The notes: a model not told the origin generated them from the letters alone. Shown: positions 41,675 to 51,603, counted from the stretch's first letter. The stretch: 64,000 bases of DNA from PLanc-01 sp034678485 (GCA_034678485.1 JAXDBU010000092.1:1-64000), one strand, 5' to 3'. A program made the numbers and translations.

Positions 41675-43951
41675 TCAGGGGACGGCCCGTGTGTTCCGAA
41701 TCGCCTCGACAGTTTCTCTGGCCCGCGGCCCAAGCTGCTTGAAGACCGCGTCATAGGCCGGACGGCACGCCTCTTCGAATTGGCCTCTGTCGGGCTGCGT
41801 GAACTGCATACCGGCGGCCCGAAGCAAGCCCTCCAGCTCGGTGTCCCGCTGTTTCATGTAGTCAAGCTGCCAACGACTGGACTCGCCCACACACTCGCGG
41901 AAGACCCGTCGATCCTCGTCGGACAACGTCCGCCAGAATCGCTCGCTGACGAGCACATAGGCCGAGTTATAGATGTGGGCGGTCAGCGCGATGTACTTCT
42001 GGGCCTCAAACAACCGGCCGGACCAGATGTTCTGCAAGGGGTTCTCCTGTCCGTGCGCGGTTCCGAGCAGGAGGGCCGAGTACAACTCTGAAAACGGCAT
42101 GGACACGGGGCTGGCACCGAGGGCCCGGATCGTCTCGATCTCGGCAGGGTTCTCCGGCGTGCGGATCTTGAGTCCCACGAGATCCGACGGCTCGTGGATC
42201 GGCCTCCGGGAATTCGTGATATGGCGGAATCCGTTCTCGTAGAAGCCGACCAATCGCAGTCCTCGCGGCGGGAGGGACGCAGCCAGGCTTTCCATAACCG
42301 GTCCGGCGTTGACCTGCGCGACGTGGTCCCGGTCGCGATACAGGTAGGGCATTTCAAAGAGAGCGAACAGCGGCTCATAGGCGTTCAGCAGGCCCGTGAC
42401 AGTCATCTCCGTCGTCCCGAGCGTGAGCATCTCCTGGAGCACCTTCTCGCTGCCAAGCTGGCCGCCGAAGCAGACCTTCACACAGAATCGACCGTCGGTC
42501 CTGGCTTCGAAGCTGCGCCCAAACCGCTCCAGCGCCTGAGTGAAGGAATGCTGCTCCGAATGGCTGACTCCGATCCGGACGATACGTGCATTCCCGGCGA
42601 CCGGAGTCGTCGTCTTGACCTCGACCGGCTTGGGCCCCGCTTCTTCCCCGGTCGGTGCAGTCAACGTCCTCGGCATGAGCAGATCGGGCAGAAACAGCAC
42701 GAGCCGGTCCGCGTAGGTAACGAGCATCAGTACACCAACCAACGGCACCAGGAAGGGAAGAACGGCACGGATCATAACCTCGATCTTGAGTTTGCTGATG
42801 TGGCTCATGACGAACAGGCACATCCCCACCGGCGGCGTCACCACTCCGATCATAAGATTGACGGCCATGACGACCCCCAAGTGGATCGGGTCCACGCCTA
42901 CCGCCGGGGAGGTCGCCAGCGGGTAGATGATGGGGATGAACAGAATCAGGACGACTCCCGCCTCCATGACGGCCCCGAGCAACAACAGCAGGATGTTCAG
43001 CAGTAGGAGGACTACATATTTGTTGTTGGTGAACCCGAGCACGGCGGCAGCCACCTTCTCGCCCACGTCGGCGACGGAAAGCTGGAACGAGAACACCGAG
43101 GTCACCGAGATGACAAAGGTCACGACGGCCGTCGCAATCATTGTATCGACGAAGATCCTCGGCAGGTCCCGGACCTTCACCGTGCGATAGAGAAACATGC
43201 TGAGAAACAGGGCATAGGCCGCGGCTACGGCGGCCGCCTCCGTCGGCGTGAACCACCCGGTGAGGATTCCGCCCAACATGAGCACGGGCATCAGTAAGGG
43301 TACGATCGCCTGGCTCGTGGCGGCGAGCTTCTCCCGGAGACTCGACCGCCGGTCGCAGGGATAGCTCCTTGCACGCGCCATGAGGTAGATCAGAACCATC
43401 AGGGCCAGGCTCATCAGCACGCCCGGCACAATCCCGCCCAGAAAGAGACGGCCGACCGATTCGTCGGTCATTGCGGCGTAGATGATCATCGGGATACTCG
43501 GCGGGATGATCGGGCCCAGCACGGAGGCCGCAGCGGCAACTGCGGCAGCGAACGGCTTGTCATAGCCGTTGTCCTGCATCGCCTTGACCTCGATCTCGCC
43601 GAGCCCGCCGGCGGTGGCGACCGCCGAACCATTCATCCAGGCGAACAGCATGCTCGCCACGACGTTCGCGTGGGCCAGCCCGCCGGGGACGCTGCCGACC
43701 CAGATCCGCGCGAACTTGAAGAGCCGGTCCGTGATGCCGCCGGCGTTCATCAGTTTTCCCGCCAGCAGGAACAGCGGGATTGCCAGAAAGGTGAAGTTGT
43801 CGATCCCTGCGACCATCTTGTGGGGGATCACCGTCAGAGGGACGTCGCTGAATACCGCCAACGAGAGACAACAGGCGATGCCGATGGCCAGCGCGATCGG
43901 CATGCTGATCGCGACCAGGACCGCGAAGAAGACCACCAGCGCCAGGATCAT
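41675..43951 (-). CDS. TRAP transporter large permease (DctM) fused to solute-binding protein (DctP)
   Basis: 758 residues. Residues 1 to about 425 are DctM: many membrane helices, the motif MNGSAVATAGGLGEIEVKAM and the region VMAVNLMIGVVTPPVGMCLFV. After a Pro/Thr/Glu-rich linker (about 425-455), a full DctP domain follows (RIGVSHSEQHS, GLKIRTPENP with the carboxylate-binding arginine, GRLFEAQKYI) without its own signal peptide. The start ATG at 43951 has GGGGGAGGG upstream and overlaps the DctQ stop as ATGA; the longer frame is unsupported. TRAP systems import carboxylates using the sodium gradient. Tethering the binding protein to the channel is unusual. Confidence 0.9.
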   Translation of the reverse strand: MILALVVFFAVLVAISMPIALAIGIACCLSLAVFSDVPLTVIPHKMVAGIDNFTFLAIPLFLLAGKLMNAGGITDRLFKFARIWVGSVPGGLAHANVVASMLFAWMNGSAVATAGGLGEIEVKAMQDNGYDKPFAAAVAAAASVLGPIIPPSIPMIIYAAMTDESVGRLFLGGIVPGVLMSLALMVLIYLMARARSYPCDRRSSLREKLAATSQAIVPLLMPVLMLGGILTGWFTPTEAAAVAAAYALFLSMFLYRTVKVRDLPRIFVDTMIATAVVTFVISVTSVFSFQLSVADVGEKVAAAVLGFTNNKYVVLLLLNILLLLLGAVMEAGVVLILFIPIIYPLATSPAVGVDPIHLGVVMAVNLMIGVVTPPVGMCLFVMSHISKLKIEVMIRAVLPFLVPLVGVLMLVTYADRLVLFLPDLLMPRTLTAPTGEEAGPKPVEVKTTTPVAGNARIVRIGVSHSEQHSFTQALERFGRSFEARTDGRFCVKVCFGGQLGSEKVLQEMLTLGTTEMTVTGLLNAYEPLFALFEMPYLYRDRDHVAQVNAGPVMESLAASLPPRGLRLVGFYENGFRHITNSRRPIHEPSDLVGLKIRTPENPAEIETIRALGASPVSMPFSELYSALLLGTAHGQENPLQNIWSGRLFEAQKYIALTAHIYNSAYVLVSERFWRTLSDEDRRVFRECVGESSRWQLDYMKQRDTELEGLLRAAGMQFTQPDRGQFEEACRPAYDAVFKQLGPRARETVEAIRNTRAVP

Positions 43952-44442
43952 GGGCGACCCTCCCCCGCCGGCGGCGTCCCGAGGTCCATAAGGAACTCGG
44001 CCGTGTAAGACACGAGGCACATGCAGAGGATCGGAACAGGTACGTAGAACCAGGCCTGCGAGATCCCCAGGATGGGCAGCACGGTCGGCCACAGCAACCG
44101 GCACATCCGAACCGATTCGACGAACACAACAACCGCGAAGCCCAGGACGAGCAGATAGTTGAGTCGCGTGATATGGCGCCGCCAGGGGATCGGCAGCCTG
44201 TCAAACAACAGGGTGAAACCGACGTGCGCCCGCCTGCGAAACGCCAGGCCGGCAGCAAGGAAACATGACCAGACGAAGAACAGCCGGCTCAATTCAATGG
44301 AAGAATGGAACGACCACGCCGTAGCACAGCGGGCGGAAATCGCAGTGATCGCGACAGCGAAAAACGCCATCGCCGACACCGCCGTACCAGCATACAGCAG
44401 ACGGTCGAGCAACACGTTCATCCGTCGCACGGTCGCGATCAT
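43948..44442 (-). CDS. TRAP transporter small permease (DctQ)
   Basis: 164 residues with four predicted helices. The region LSRLFFVWSCFLAAGLAFRRRAHVGF is the DctQ signature. It pairs with the downstream DctM-DctP fusion and overlaps it by four bases. Confidence 0.92.
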   Translation of the reverse strand: MIATVRRMNVLLDRLLYAGTAVSAMAFFAVAITAISARCATAWSFHSSIELSRLFFVWSCFLAAGLAFRRRAHVGFTLLFDRLPIPWRRHITRLNYLLVLGFAVVVFVESVRMCRLLWPTVLPILGISQAWFYVPVPILCMCLVSYTAEFLMDLGTPPAGEGRP

Positions 44443-44582
44443 AGATACCGGCCTACCAACGGATTCTCAGTAGCCTCGAGCAGCCGCAAATGGCCGGTCT
44501 GGCCACTATCGCACAGGACGGCCAGCCATGGGTCCGTTGCGTCATGACAGCCGCATTCACGGGCCGGAACACACAAAGAGCT

Positions 44583-45569
44583 TCACTTCTGCCCGTCGAG
44601 GCGTTTGCGGAACAGGCGGGTCTGGAGGGCGTTCTGCCAGGGGGTCCAGTTCGACTCGCTCATCTCGCCGTCGATGGCCGAGGTCACCTGATCCATCTTG
44701 GCGTCGAGATCGTCGATGTAGTAGACCATGAACGCCTCGGCGGTGGCAGGCAGTTTGGGTGAACCGAACTCATGCTCGCCGTGATGGGCCAGGATAATAT
44801 GGCCCAGAGTATCCAAGACATCCGCGTCGATCTTCGTGCCGGCGGCGCGGAGGGCGTCGGCCTTGCGATGGATCATCAGCAGGGTCTTGCTGATGTGCCC
44901 GATCAGTTGCCCGGAGTCGGTATAGGAAAACGCCATGTCGTAGGCCAGTTCCTCCGTCTTGCCCATGTCGTGGAGGAAGATGCCGGCGAGAACGAGGTCC
45001 GCCTGCACCCGTGGGTACAAGGGCAGGATCGCCTTGGCGACTCCCAGCATGCTGTGCGTGTGCTCCAGCAGCCCGCCGATGCAGTCGTGGTGCATCTTCA
45101 TGCCGCCGGGAGCGGAACAGAAACCCTTCATCAGGTCCTTGTCCGCCAGGAACGCCTTGCACAAGGCCGCGACCTGCGGGTGCCGGATCGCACCGACGGT
45201 TTCCTGCACCTCCTTGAACATCTGGTCGACGTTCTTGGTGGTCCTCGCCAGATAGTTCTCGACGTCCACCTTGCTCGGATCGATGGCTGCAATCGTGTTG
45301 ACCACGATCTGCAGGTTGTTCTGGTACAGTTCGCTGCGACCCTGAACATGGACGAACCCCGGCTTGGGCAGGGACTTGTAGACGACCTCCGACGCCTGCC
45401 ACATCCGTCCATTCAACTGACCGGTGCGGTCGCACAGGAACATCGCGATATACAGATCGCCGCGCTGGGTGCTGCGAAGAATCGGCTCGCGGACCACGTA
45501 GACTTCGTTGATGGTCTCGCCCGCCTGAATCTGATTGATGAACTTATGTGTATGTACTGCCTGCGCCAT
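44583..45569 (-). CDS. HD-domain 3'-5' exoribonuclease, YhaM-like
   Basis: 328 residues. An N-terminal OB-fold domain (DRTGQLNGRMW) precedes an HD phosphohydrolase domain with GLLEHTHSM, AGIFLHDMGKTEEL and HIILAHHGEHEFGSP, the metal-binding His/Asp set. This arrangement matches YhaM/CBF1 nucleases that trim short RNA or DNA from the 3' end. The ATG at 45569 has GGGGT upstream; an ATG at 45581 is alternative. Confidence 0.88.
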   Translation of the reverse strand: MAQAVHTHKFINQIQAGETINEVYVVREPILRSTQRGDLYIAMFLCDRTGQLNGRMWQASEVVYKSLPKPGFVHVQGRSELYQNNLQIVVNTIAAIDPSKVDVENYLARTTKNVDQMFKEVQETVGAIRHPQVAALCKAFLADKDLMKGFCSAPGGMKMHHDCIGGLLEHTHSMLGVAKAILPLYPRVQADLVLAGIFLHDMGKTEELAYDMAFSYTDSGQLIGHISKTLLMIHRKADALRAAGTKIDADVLDTLGHIILAHHGEHEFGSPKLPATAEAFMVYYIDDLDAKMDQVTSAIDGEMSESNWTPWQNALQTRLFRKRLDGQK

Positions 45570-45695
45570 GATCGACCCCATATTGAACCATAGTCTTAGT
45601 CACAGGGGCCATCATAGTGGCCGTCCCACGGTCCCGCAAGAGAACGAACCGTGGAATCGAGAAAAAGGCCGCTTGGTCTATTGCGAAGGCAACGA

Positions 45696-47789
45696 CTACT
45701 TGCCTTCCTCGACGCGGAACCGGTCACTGCCCCACCCCAAACGTGCAGCAACCGACTGAGGGAACTGCCAGGCAGACACGGTCCCGCCGTGAAGCACCAC
45801 GGTTGTTCGTTCAGCCGCCATGGCAACCGCCTGCGGCGCGTCGAGATACCGCAGGACATTGAGAAAGGTCGGACCCTGGGCATGGCTCGTCGGCAGGTCG
45901 GTCAACTCCAACTGCCCGATGCCTTGCTCGAACAGCGCTGCATAGAGCGAGATCCCGGCCATATCGCCACACGCCGCGACAGTGACAGAGGTTCCCGCCG
46001 TGGGCTCAAGCAGATTCAACGCACGGACAGCCCGGCGAACATCCCAGACCCGCATACCGTCAGCAGTCTGTCCGAGGAGCATGAATCGCCGCCGGATCTG
46101 AATCTGCTTGCGTCCGTCGCCACTCCACGCGTCCGGCCCGATCCCTCGCGGGCAGACGTAGACGAGCGTCCGCTTGCCCTCGATCACCGCGTTCCGCAGG
46201 GCGTCGAACGCAGACGGATCAGCTTCGGGCAGTGTGTACTCGCCCAGTTCCTTCTCGAACTTGACTCGCATGGCCATCAGCCACTTGGTCCACCCTGCCT
46301 CGTCCAGAATGTGCACAGTAACGCCCTCGTCGCGCGAATCGCCATCGAGACAGAACAGTCTCAGTCGCACGTGCGGCTGGCTCGTGAAATCACACGCGGT
46401 CAGACGGACTCCGTCCGCTTGCGCACGGAACACCCTGTCGATATCGAATGGCCCCGCCTCGCGTTCGCTTGGCCAGCCACGAAAGGACTTCTCTTGAAGG
46501 GCCTTCAGCCAGGAGTCGCGTATCATCGCCCATTCCTCGGACGACTGCGGCACCTGCGGCGTCTCGGCCATCGGCACGAACGTCTCCTGGATCTTCGCAT
46601 TGATCTGGTCGGCAGGCAGGTCCTTGAAGACTCTCAACTGCTCCGGCTCGAAGAAGCGAGTGGCAGGTTCGCTGATGACCGGGTTCTCGCCCTTGAGGAA
46701 TCGATTGAACCAGACGAAGGCGTGAATCCGCAGTTCCTGCGTGTCCTTGTGTGGCCCCTCGGTGATCTGCAGGCCCAGCTTGTCTTCGGCGCCGTACAGC
46801 CGATAGATGTCGCGGACCTTCTGATGGAGACGATACACCCCGTCGAGCGGGAAGATGTCGTCCTTGTCGGTGTTCGAAATCAGCAATGGCCGGGGCGCAA
46901 CGAGGGCCGCGACCATCGGATAATCCCAGCGGTACGTGTTGACGATGAACATGCAATCACAGTGCCCTTCGACCGTGCCGTCGACGACGTGATTGTGCAG
47001 GTCCGTGATGCCCGCGACCGGCACAGCGGCCTTGATTCGCTCGTCGATGGCGGCGATCCACCAACTGTACGCCCCCCCGCCGGAACGTCCGGTGACGCCG
47101 ATGCGATTCGGGTCCACCTCTTTGCGGCTTTCGAGGTAGTCGAGCGAGCGAACGCAATTCCAGGCTTCGACCCCTGCGGATGTGTAACCCCGGCTGTTCC
47201 ACCACCACATGTTGTAGCGATAGGTTCCGTGGTGGATGCCCTCGATCTCGCCGAGTTGCACGGTGTCGACGACCAAACAGACGAATCCATGACGCGCGAA
47301 CCAGGCGCCGTGGTGCTGGTAGCCGGCCTTGTTGCCGTAGCTGACGTTGCCCTTCTTGACGGCGCCGTGGCCACAGACGTAGAGGATCGCGGGCGCAGGC
47401 TTGTCCAGGTTCTTCGGGATATACAAATTGCCGGTGACGTACAAACCCGGCATAGACTGGAAATGCAGATTCTCCACGGTGAACTGGTCGTGCTCCACAG
47501 TGCCTGTCACCACAGCCTCCAGCGGCGTTTTGGCCGGGAATGGATCGAGACCGAGCATTTCGAGCAACTGTTGCCTATAGACGACCCGCTTGGCCTTCCA
47601 GTCGTCCAGGCTCTTGATATCGCTGAGACACTGGCTCTGGAGCTTGGCGGTCTCAGCCTGGAAATACGCCGCAAGTCGGCGATCCGCCGGGCGAGGTTCA
47701 TCCGCAAAGGCGGCGGAACCCACGCCGATCCAACAAGCAAACACGACCCCTGCAGTCACGCCGGCCTTCTCATATGTGCTCTGTCGCAT
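45696..47789 (-). CDS. Secreted alpha/beta hydrolase, acetyl-xylan-esterase-like
   Basis: 697 residues with a signal peptide (hydrophobic VTAGVVFACWIGV then cleavage near AFA-DE). The alpha/beta hydrolase core (about 110-390) has ILYVCGHGAVKKG, the nucleophile elbow GRSGGGAYSW (Ser near 235) and LISNTDKDDIFP. The C-terminal 250 residues form a second region resembling a further hydrolase-like fold without clear catalytic residues. Probably acts on carbohydrate esters outside the cytoplasm. The ATG at 47789 has AGGG eight bases upstream, better than the ATG at 47807. Confidence 0.8.
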   Translation of the reverse strand: MRQSTYEKAGVTAGVVFACWIGVGSAAFADEPRPADRRLAAYFQAETAKLQSQCLSDIKSLDDWKAKRVVYRQQLLEMLGLDPFPAKTPLEAVVTGTVEHDQFTVENLHFQSMPGLYVTGNLYIPKNLDKPAPAILYVCGHGAVKKGNVSYGNKAGYQHHGAWFARHGFVCLVVDTVQLGEIEGIHHGTYRYNMWWWNSRGYTSAGVEAWNCVRSLDYLESRKEVDPNRIGVTGRSGGGAYSWWIAAIDERIKAAVPVAGITDLHNHVVDGTVEGHCDCMFIVNTYRWDYPMVAALVAPRPLLISNTDKDDIFPLDGVYRLHQKVRDIYRLYGAEDKLGLQITEGPHKDTQELRIHAFVWFNRFLKGENPVISEPATRFFEPEQLRVFKDLPADQINAKIQETFVPMAETPQVPQSSEEWAMIRDSWLKALQEKSFRGWPSEREAGPFDIDRVFRAQADGVRLTACDFTSQPHVRLRLFCLDGDSRDEGVTVHILDEAGWTKWLMAMRVKFEKELGEYTLPEADPSAFDALRNAVIEGKRTLVYVCPRGIGPDAWSGDGRKQIQIRRRFMLLGQTADGMRVWDVRRAVRALNLLEPTAGTSVTVAACGDMAGISLYAALFEQGIGQLELTDLPTSHAQGPTFLNVLRYLDAPQAVAMAAERTTVVLHGGTVSAWQFPQSVAARLGWGSDRFRVEEGK

Positions 47790-47816
47790 TCGATGTGCCC
47801 TATTCATGGATGTCCA

Positions 47817-49145
47817 TTACGTGAGTCTGAGAATCAAGAGATACAGGACGCGGAGCGCCGTCAACAGCACCACCAGGAATCCAAGGCCCCCCAGAAGGTT
47901 CAGCACGAGCGTATTGCGCCGCTCGCCCATGATGTCCTTGCGATTCGCGAGCCACAGGATTGCCGCAGCCATCAGTGGATTGCCGATCACCGTCATCGCC
48001 TGCCCAAAGATGATCGCATCGACTTTCTTGACCGACGTGTGGAGTACGATCATTGCAACGCCCATCCCGACCAGGAGGACGACGACCGTGAAGCGGCGCG
48101 ACCACAGATCGCTGAGTCGGGCCGGCTTGCCTACCGCGTCAGACAGGATCGTCCCGCCAATCATCGCGTTGATGACGAAGGGATTCATCGCGACAGCGAA
48201 CAGCCCGATCGAAAAGAGGATTCGCGTAGCCGGTCCCAGCAGCGGCCCAAGCTGCGTCGCCAGGACGCTGATGTCATTCGCCTCTTTGCCCCGCAGCATG
48301 GTGCCGCTGGTCATCATAATGATCGCGCTGATCCCGGTCAGGACCGCAACACCGGCGATGGAATCCCCGATGCCGCGGTTGTAGTCGCGGAGAGTCCAGC
48401 CCTTTTCTCGGACGAGATTGCCCTGAAAGAACGCCGCGGCCACTGAGAAGGTCGTCCCCAATAGCGACGCGACCAGGACCATCGGGTCGACGATGCCCGC
48501 ATCGCCGCGTTTTGGCAACGCCAGCGACAGGCCGTCTGGAAGCCCGGGGATCAAACCTGAGAGGATATCACCCACGTTCGGCCGGACAACGAAGAGATTC
48601 ACGAGAAAACAGGTGAGAATCACGCCCACCATGACCTTCATGATGCGCTCCAGACCGTTGTAGACCTGTCGCAGCGCGAAGATGGAGGCAATGACGAGTC
48701 CGTTGAAGACCACGAGCAAGCCCGTGCTAATGAGAGCTTGCGTCCGGGGGGCCATTTGCGTCGGATCGCCGAAGAGTCGCTTGACACCGAGCGCATCAAA
48801 TGCCGCAGCAACGGCCAGATTGTTCGAGAACTGAAATGCGGCGCAAATCAGGCACAGGGTGATGCCGACCACCGCCGCGACCGGTCGGCCCAGACGATTC
48901 GCAATCAACGTGCACGGCGTAGCGCCGCCCACAACCCCGATACGTGCAGCCATCGTCATGAAGGTGCCCATGAGGATGCCTGTCACGATGAGAAGCCAGA
49001 GCAGCTCGTAGCCGTACTTGGCGCCGACGTTGGAGCTGATGAGCAGACTGCCCGGACCGAAGACAACGCAGGCGGTAATCAGGGCCGGCCCGATCGAACG
49101 CCACCAGGGGGCTCGCACGGTTGCTACGGTGTCCTCCTGTCCCAT
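47817..49145 (-). CDS. Nramp-fold membrane transporter lacking canonical metal-binding motifs
   Basis: 442 residues with about eleven helices in an Nramp-like pattern: the start SIGPALITACVVFGPGSLLI is where Nramp helix 1 carries DPGN, and the helix 6 region (GTTFSVAAAFFQGNLVREKGW) is where Nramp has the MPH motif. Here DPGN reads GPGS and MPH is missing, so the Mn/Fe site is altered. Other Nramp-related proteins transport Mg2+ or Al3+. AAAGGAG precedes the ATG. It sits between a secreted hydrolase and a secreted oxidoreductase, which suggests a co-regulated sugar locus and possibly a non-metal solute. Confidence 0.72.
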   Translation of the reverse strand: MGQEDTVATVRAPWWRSIGPALITACVVFGPGSLLISSNVGAKYGYELLWLLIVTGILMGTFMTMAARIGVVGGATPCTLIANRLGRPVAAVVGITLCLICAAFQFSNNLAVAAAFDALGVKRLFGDPTQMAPRTQALISTGLLVVFNGLVIASIFALRQVYNGLERIMKVMVGVILTCFLVNLFVVRPNVGDILSGLIPGLPDGLSLALPKRGDAGIVDPMVLVASLLGTTFSVAAAFFQGNLVREKGWTLRDYNRGIGDSIAGVAVLTGISAIIMMTSGTMLRGKEANDISVLATQLGPLLGPATRILFSIGLFAVAMNPFVINAMIGGTILSDAVGKPARLSDLWSRRFTVVVLLVGMGVAMIVLHTSVKKVDAIIFGQAMTVIGNPLMAAAILWLANRKDIMGERRNTLVLNLLGGLGFLVVLLTALRVLYLLILRLT

Positions 49146-49172
49146 AGGACTCCTTTCCGCTAATAGAGCGGT

Positions 49173-50609
49173 CTACACCTGCTCGGGGATGACAAATGGC
49201 TCACGGTAACTCCCGCGAACCAGCTTGTTGGCCTCCTCGGCAAACTCGCCTGTGAACGTCTCCGTCCGTGGGTCCATCGTCAACCAGGGACCCAACACTC
49301 GCGGCGTCTGCTTCACATCGACGCCGTTGAGCAACAAATGCTCCTGGAATCGCTCGAACGATTCCGCAAGATCCTCGTTGTTTCCGATTCGCTCGACGAT
49401 CTGCTCGCGCCCCGCCTCTTTCCCGAGACGATACGAGATATTGCCCATGTGACACAGCGAACTGGAGAGATGTCCTTCGAGCACTTCGGCGTGGAGATCG
49501 CCCGGATTGCGGCTGCGGACGGCGCTGATGAAGTTCTCGTGGTGCCCTGCCCCTTCGGTGAGATGGAACTGCTTGATCTTCCTGCCGTCGTTGTCATAGG
49601 CCCATCCGCCGGCGAAGTAACCGTTCTCACACTCGACGATGACGCCGCCGTCGCGGACGCCACGCAGGTGGTCCATCGCGGAATCGCCTCTGGCACGTGG
49701 CAGGCCGCGAAGCTCGAAGAGGATCGGGACGGGTTTGTAGTCGTAGAACAGGATCTCCGTGTTCGGCGTCTGGCCATCGTCGATATAGCCGAAGCGGCCG
49801 CCAAAGCCCAGGACTCGCGGCGCCAGCTCGTCGGCGCCGACAAACCAGCGGCTGATATCCATGTAGTGGATACCATTGTTGCCGAAGTCGCCGTCGCCGG
49901 TCGGCCAGACCCAGTGCCAATCATAATGCAGGTTCTTCCGCATCAGCGGGGCCATCGGAGATGGACCGCACCAGAGATTGTAGTCCACTGATTCAGGCAC
50001 AGGCTGCGGCCCATCGACCTTCCCAATGCTGCCGCGACGCACGTAGATGAAACTCCGCACAAGACGCATCTTGCCGAGATTTCCCTGTCGGACGTACTCC
50101 AATGCCTCGCGGAGCCCTTCGTCCGAACGCCGCTGGGTGCCGCTCTGGACGATTCGCTTGTACTTGCGGGCCGCTTCGACCATCCGCCGGCCTTCCCAGA
50201 TGTTGTGACAGACCGGCTTCTCCACGTAGACGTCCTTGCCCGCCTGGCAAGCCCAAACGGTGACGAGTGCGTGCCAGTGGTTCGGCGTTGCGACAATCAC
50301 GGCGTCAATGCCCTTGTCATCGAGCAGTCTGCGGCAGTCCGCGTAGGTGTCCACCTTCTCGTTGCGTTCGGCGAACTTCCCGGCCTCCCGGTCCAGGAAG
50401 CTCCTGTCCACATCGCAGATCGCGACAACCCGCACGCCCGCAATACTGCGGAACCAGTTGATGTGATTGCGACCCTGGCCGCGAACCCCCACTACCGCGA
50501 CGCGGATGTCGCTATTCGCCCCTCGGACACGGGCGAACGGGACGGCGGACAGCAACCCCACGGCAGCCGAAGTCTTCATGAAATCCCGGCGGCGGATATT
50601 CCGACTCAT
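49173..50609 (-). CDS. Tat-exported Gfo/Idh/MocA-family oxidoreductase
   Basis: 478 residues. A twin-arginine signal (RRRDFMKTSAAVGLLS) indicates folded export. The Rossmann domain shows VAVVGVRGQGRNH and VAICDVD, followed by VYVEKPVCHN, the intact EKP motif, and GDGDFGNNGIHYMDISRW in the C-terminal domain. Such exported dehydrogenase-like proteins are very common in Planctomycetota and probably act on sugars. The ATG at 50609 has GGGGAG upstream; the longer frame is unsupported. Confidence 0.87.
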   Translation of the reverse strand: MSRNIRRRDFMKTSAAVGLLSAVPFARVRGANSDIRVAVVGVRGQGRNHINWFRSIAGVRVVAICDVDRSFLDREAGKFAERNEKVDTYADCRRLLDDKGIDAVIVATPNHWHALVTVWACQAGKDVYVEKPVCHNIWEGRRMVEAARKYKRIVQSGTQRRSDEGLREALEYVRQGNLGKMRLVRSFIYVRRGSIGKVDGPQPVPESVDYNLWCGPSPMAPLMRKNLHYDWHWVWPTGDGDFGNNGIHYMDISRWFVGADELAPRVLGFGGRFGYIDDGQTPNTEILFYDYKPVPILFELRGLPRARGDSAMDHLRGVRDGGVIVECENGYFAGGWAYDNDGRKIKQFHLTEGAGHHENFISAVRSRNPGDLHAEVLEGHLSSSLCHMGNISYRLGKEAGREQIVERIGNNEDLAESFERFQEHLLLNGVDVKQTPRVLGPWLTMDPRTETFTGEFAEEANKLVRGSYREPFVIPEQV

Positions 50610-50795
50610 GGCACATCTCCCCGGCAAAGATCGTTTGGCGCAGGCGGACCGATTCTGACGCTTCATGGCGCCCTACGCGTGCTTTCACGCAGAGGTCTCA
50701 CGCGACAGGCGATATGGTAGCAGCTCATAGGCGGTCTGTCAAAACCCCGAACGGGGAATCTGCACAGCAGAGGAAGCCGGGGCGTGCCAATACCG

Positions 50796-51347
50796 TCAAT
50801 TGGAGATGGCAGGGTCGTTAGGCGACGGCGTGGCGCCGTCTGAGGATTTGCGGAGCCGTCCCTGCCCGCCGCGAGGACCGAACGGCCCCTGGGGACCGGA
50901 ACCATATCTTCCCGGGCCCCGCTGGAACTCACCGGGAAGGCCTCGCACGAGGTCCCGCCAGAGCCGCCATTGGTCCTGGCTGAGCACCGTCGCCATCTGC
51001 TCATCCATCGCTTCCAGCTCCTTGGCAATTTGCACGCGGCCCTCCTCGCGAATCTCGTCGAGTCGCTGCATATGCGTACGCAGGATGGGCTTGACCTTCT
51101 CCGCCTGCTCCCGGGAAAGACGCAACCGGGGCACGATTCGATCCAACACCGCCAGGTATGGCCTTTCGGCCCGCCCTGGTGGTTTCGGAGCGACATAGTG
51201 AACTGCCACGAACGTCGCCGCCGCACCGATGGTAATGCCGGCGATCAGGATGATGAGCCCAAAGAAGGCCATGCGCCAGCGATGGAGACGGCGCAGCAGG
51301 ATCATCGGGTTGTCCGGATTCTCAGGTTGGATTATCGAATCGCCCAT
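50796..51347 (-). CDS. Membrane-anchored Spy/CnrX-like protein
   Basis: 183 residues: cytoplasmic N-terminus, one transmembrane helix (about 26-49), then an extracytoplasmic helical hairpin with LRLSREQAEKVKPILR and MATVLSQDQWRLW, comparable to the paired LTxxQ helices of Spy, ZraP and CnrX. A Gly/Pro/Arg-rich tail follows. It overlaps the small protein gene behind the sigma factor by 16 bases, which suggests a role in sensing envelope stress or metal and in control of that sigma factor. Confidence 0.72.
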   Translation of the reverse strand: MGDSIIQPENPDNPMILLRRLHRWRMAFFGLIILIAGITIGAAATFVAVHYVAPKPPGRAERPYLAVLDRIVPRLRLSREQAEKVKPILRTHMQRLDEIREEGRVQIAKELEAMDEQMATVLSQDQWRLWRDLVRGLPGEFQRGPGRYGSGPQGPFGPRGGQGRLRKSSDGATPSPNDPAISN

Positions 51348-51598
51348 GAAATCGCCTCGGCAATCTCGTTCAGCGGCTCGGCGGATCGGGTGCAAAGAAT
51401 CAACGCAGTCGCCGCGGCTGGAACCGCGACGGCCGAAGACAGTGCCGCCAGCCACATCCAGAAGCGTTCGGTCGCCTTCACCGGCTGGGCCTGCCCGCCG
51501 GCGAGCACCGCCAGGACACCGCACGTCACATCCACTCGCGGCGGCCGCTCGTCACGGGCACGAGCCGCCAACTCTTCGATCTTCTGTTCCCAGTTCAT
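51332..51598 (-). CDS. Small single-helix membrane protein, putative anti-sigma factor
   Basis: 88 residues: a charged cytoplasmic N-terminus (MNWEQKIEELAARARDERPP), one hydrophobic helix (about 45-66, FWMWLAALSSAVAVPAAATA) and a short outer end. It begins six bases after the ECF sigma stop, with GGAG inside that overlap region, the usual place for an anti-sigma gene. No zinc-binding ZAS motif is present. Comparable in size to CnrY-type anti-sigma factors. Confidence 0.65.
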   Translation of the reverse strand: MNWEQKIEELAARARDERPPRVDVTCGVLAVLAGGQAQPVKATERFWMWLAALSSAVAVPAAATALILCTRSAEPLNEIAEAISWAIR

Positions 51599-51603
51599 TC
51601 GTT

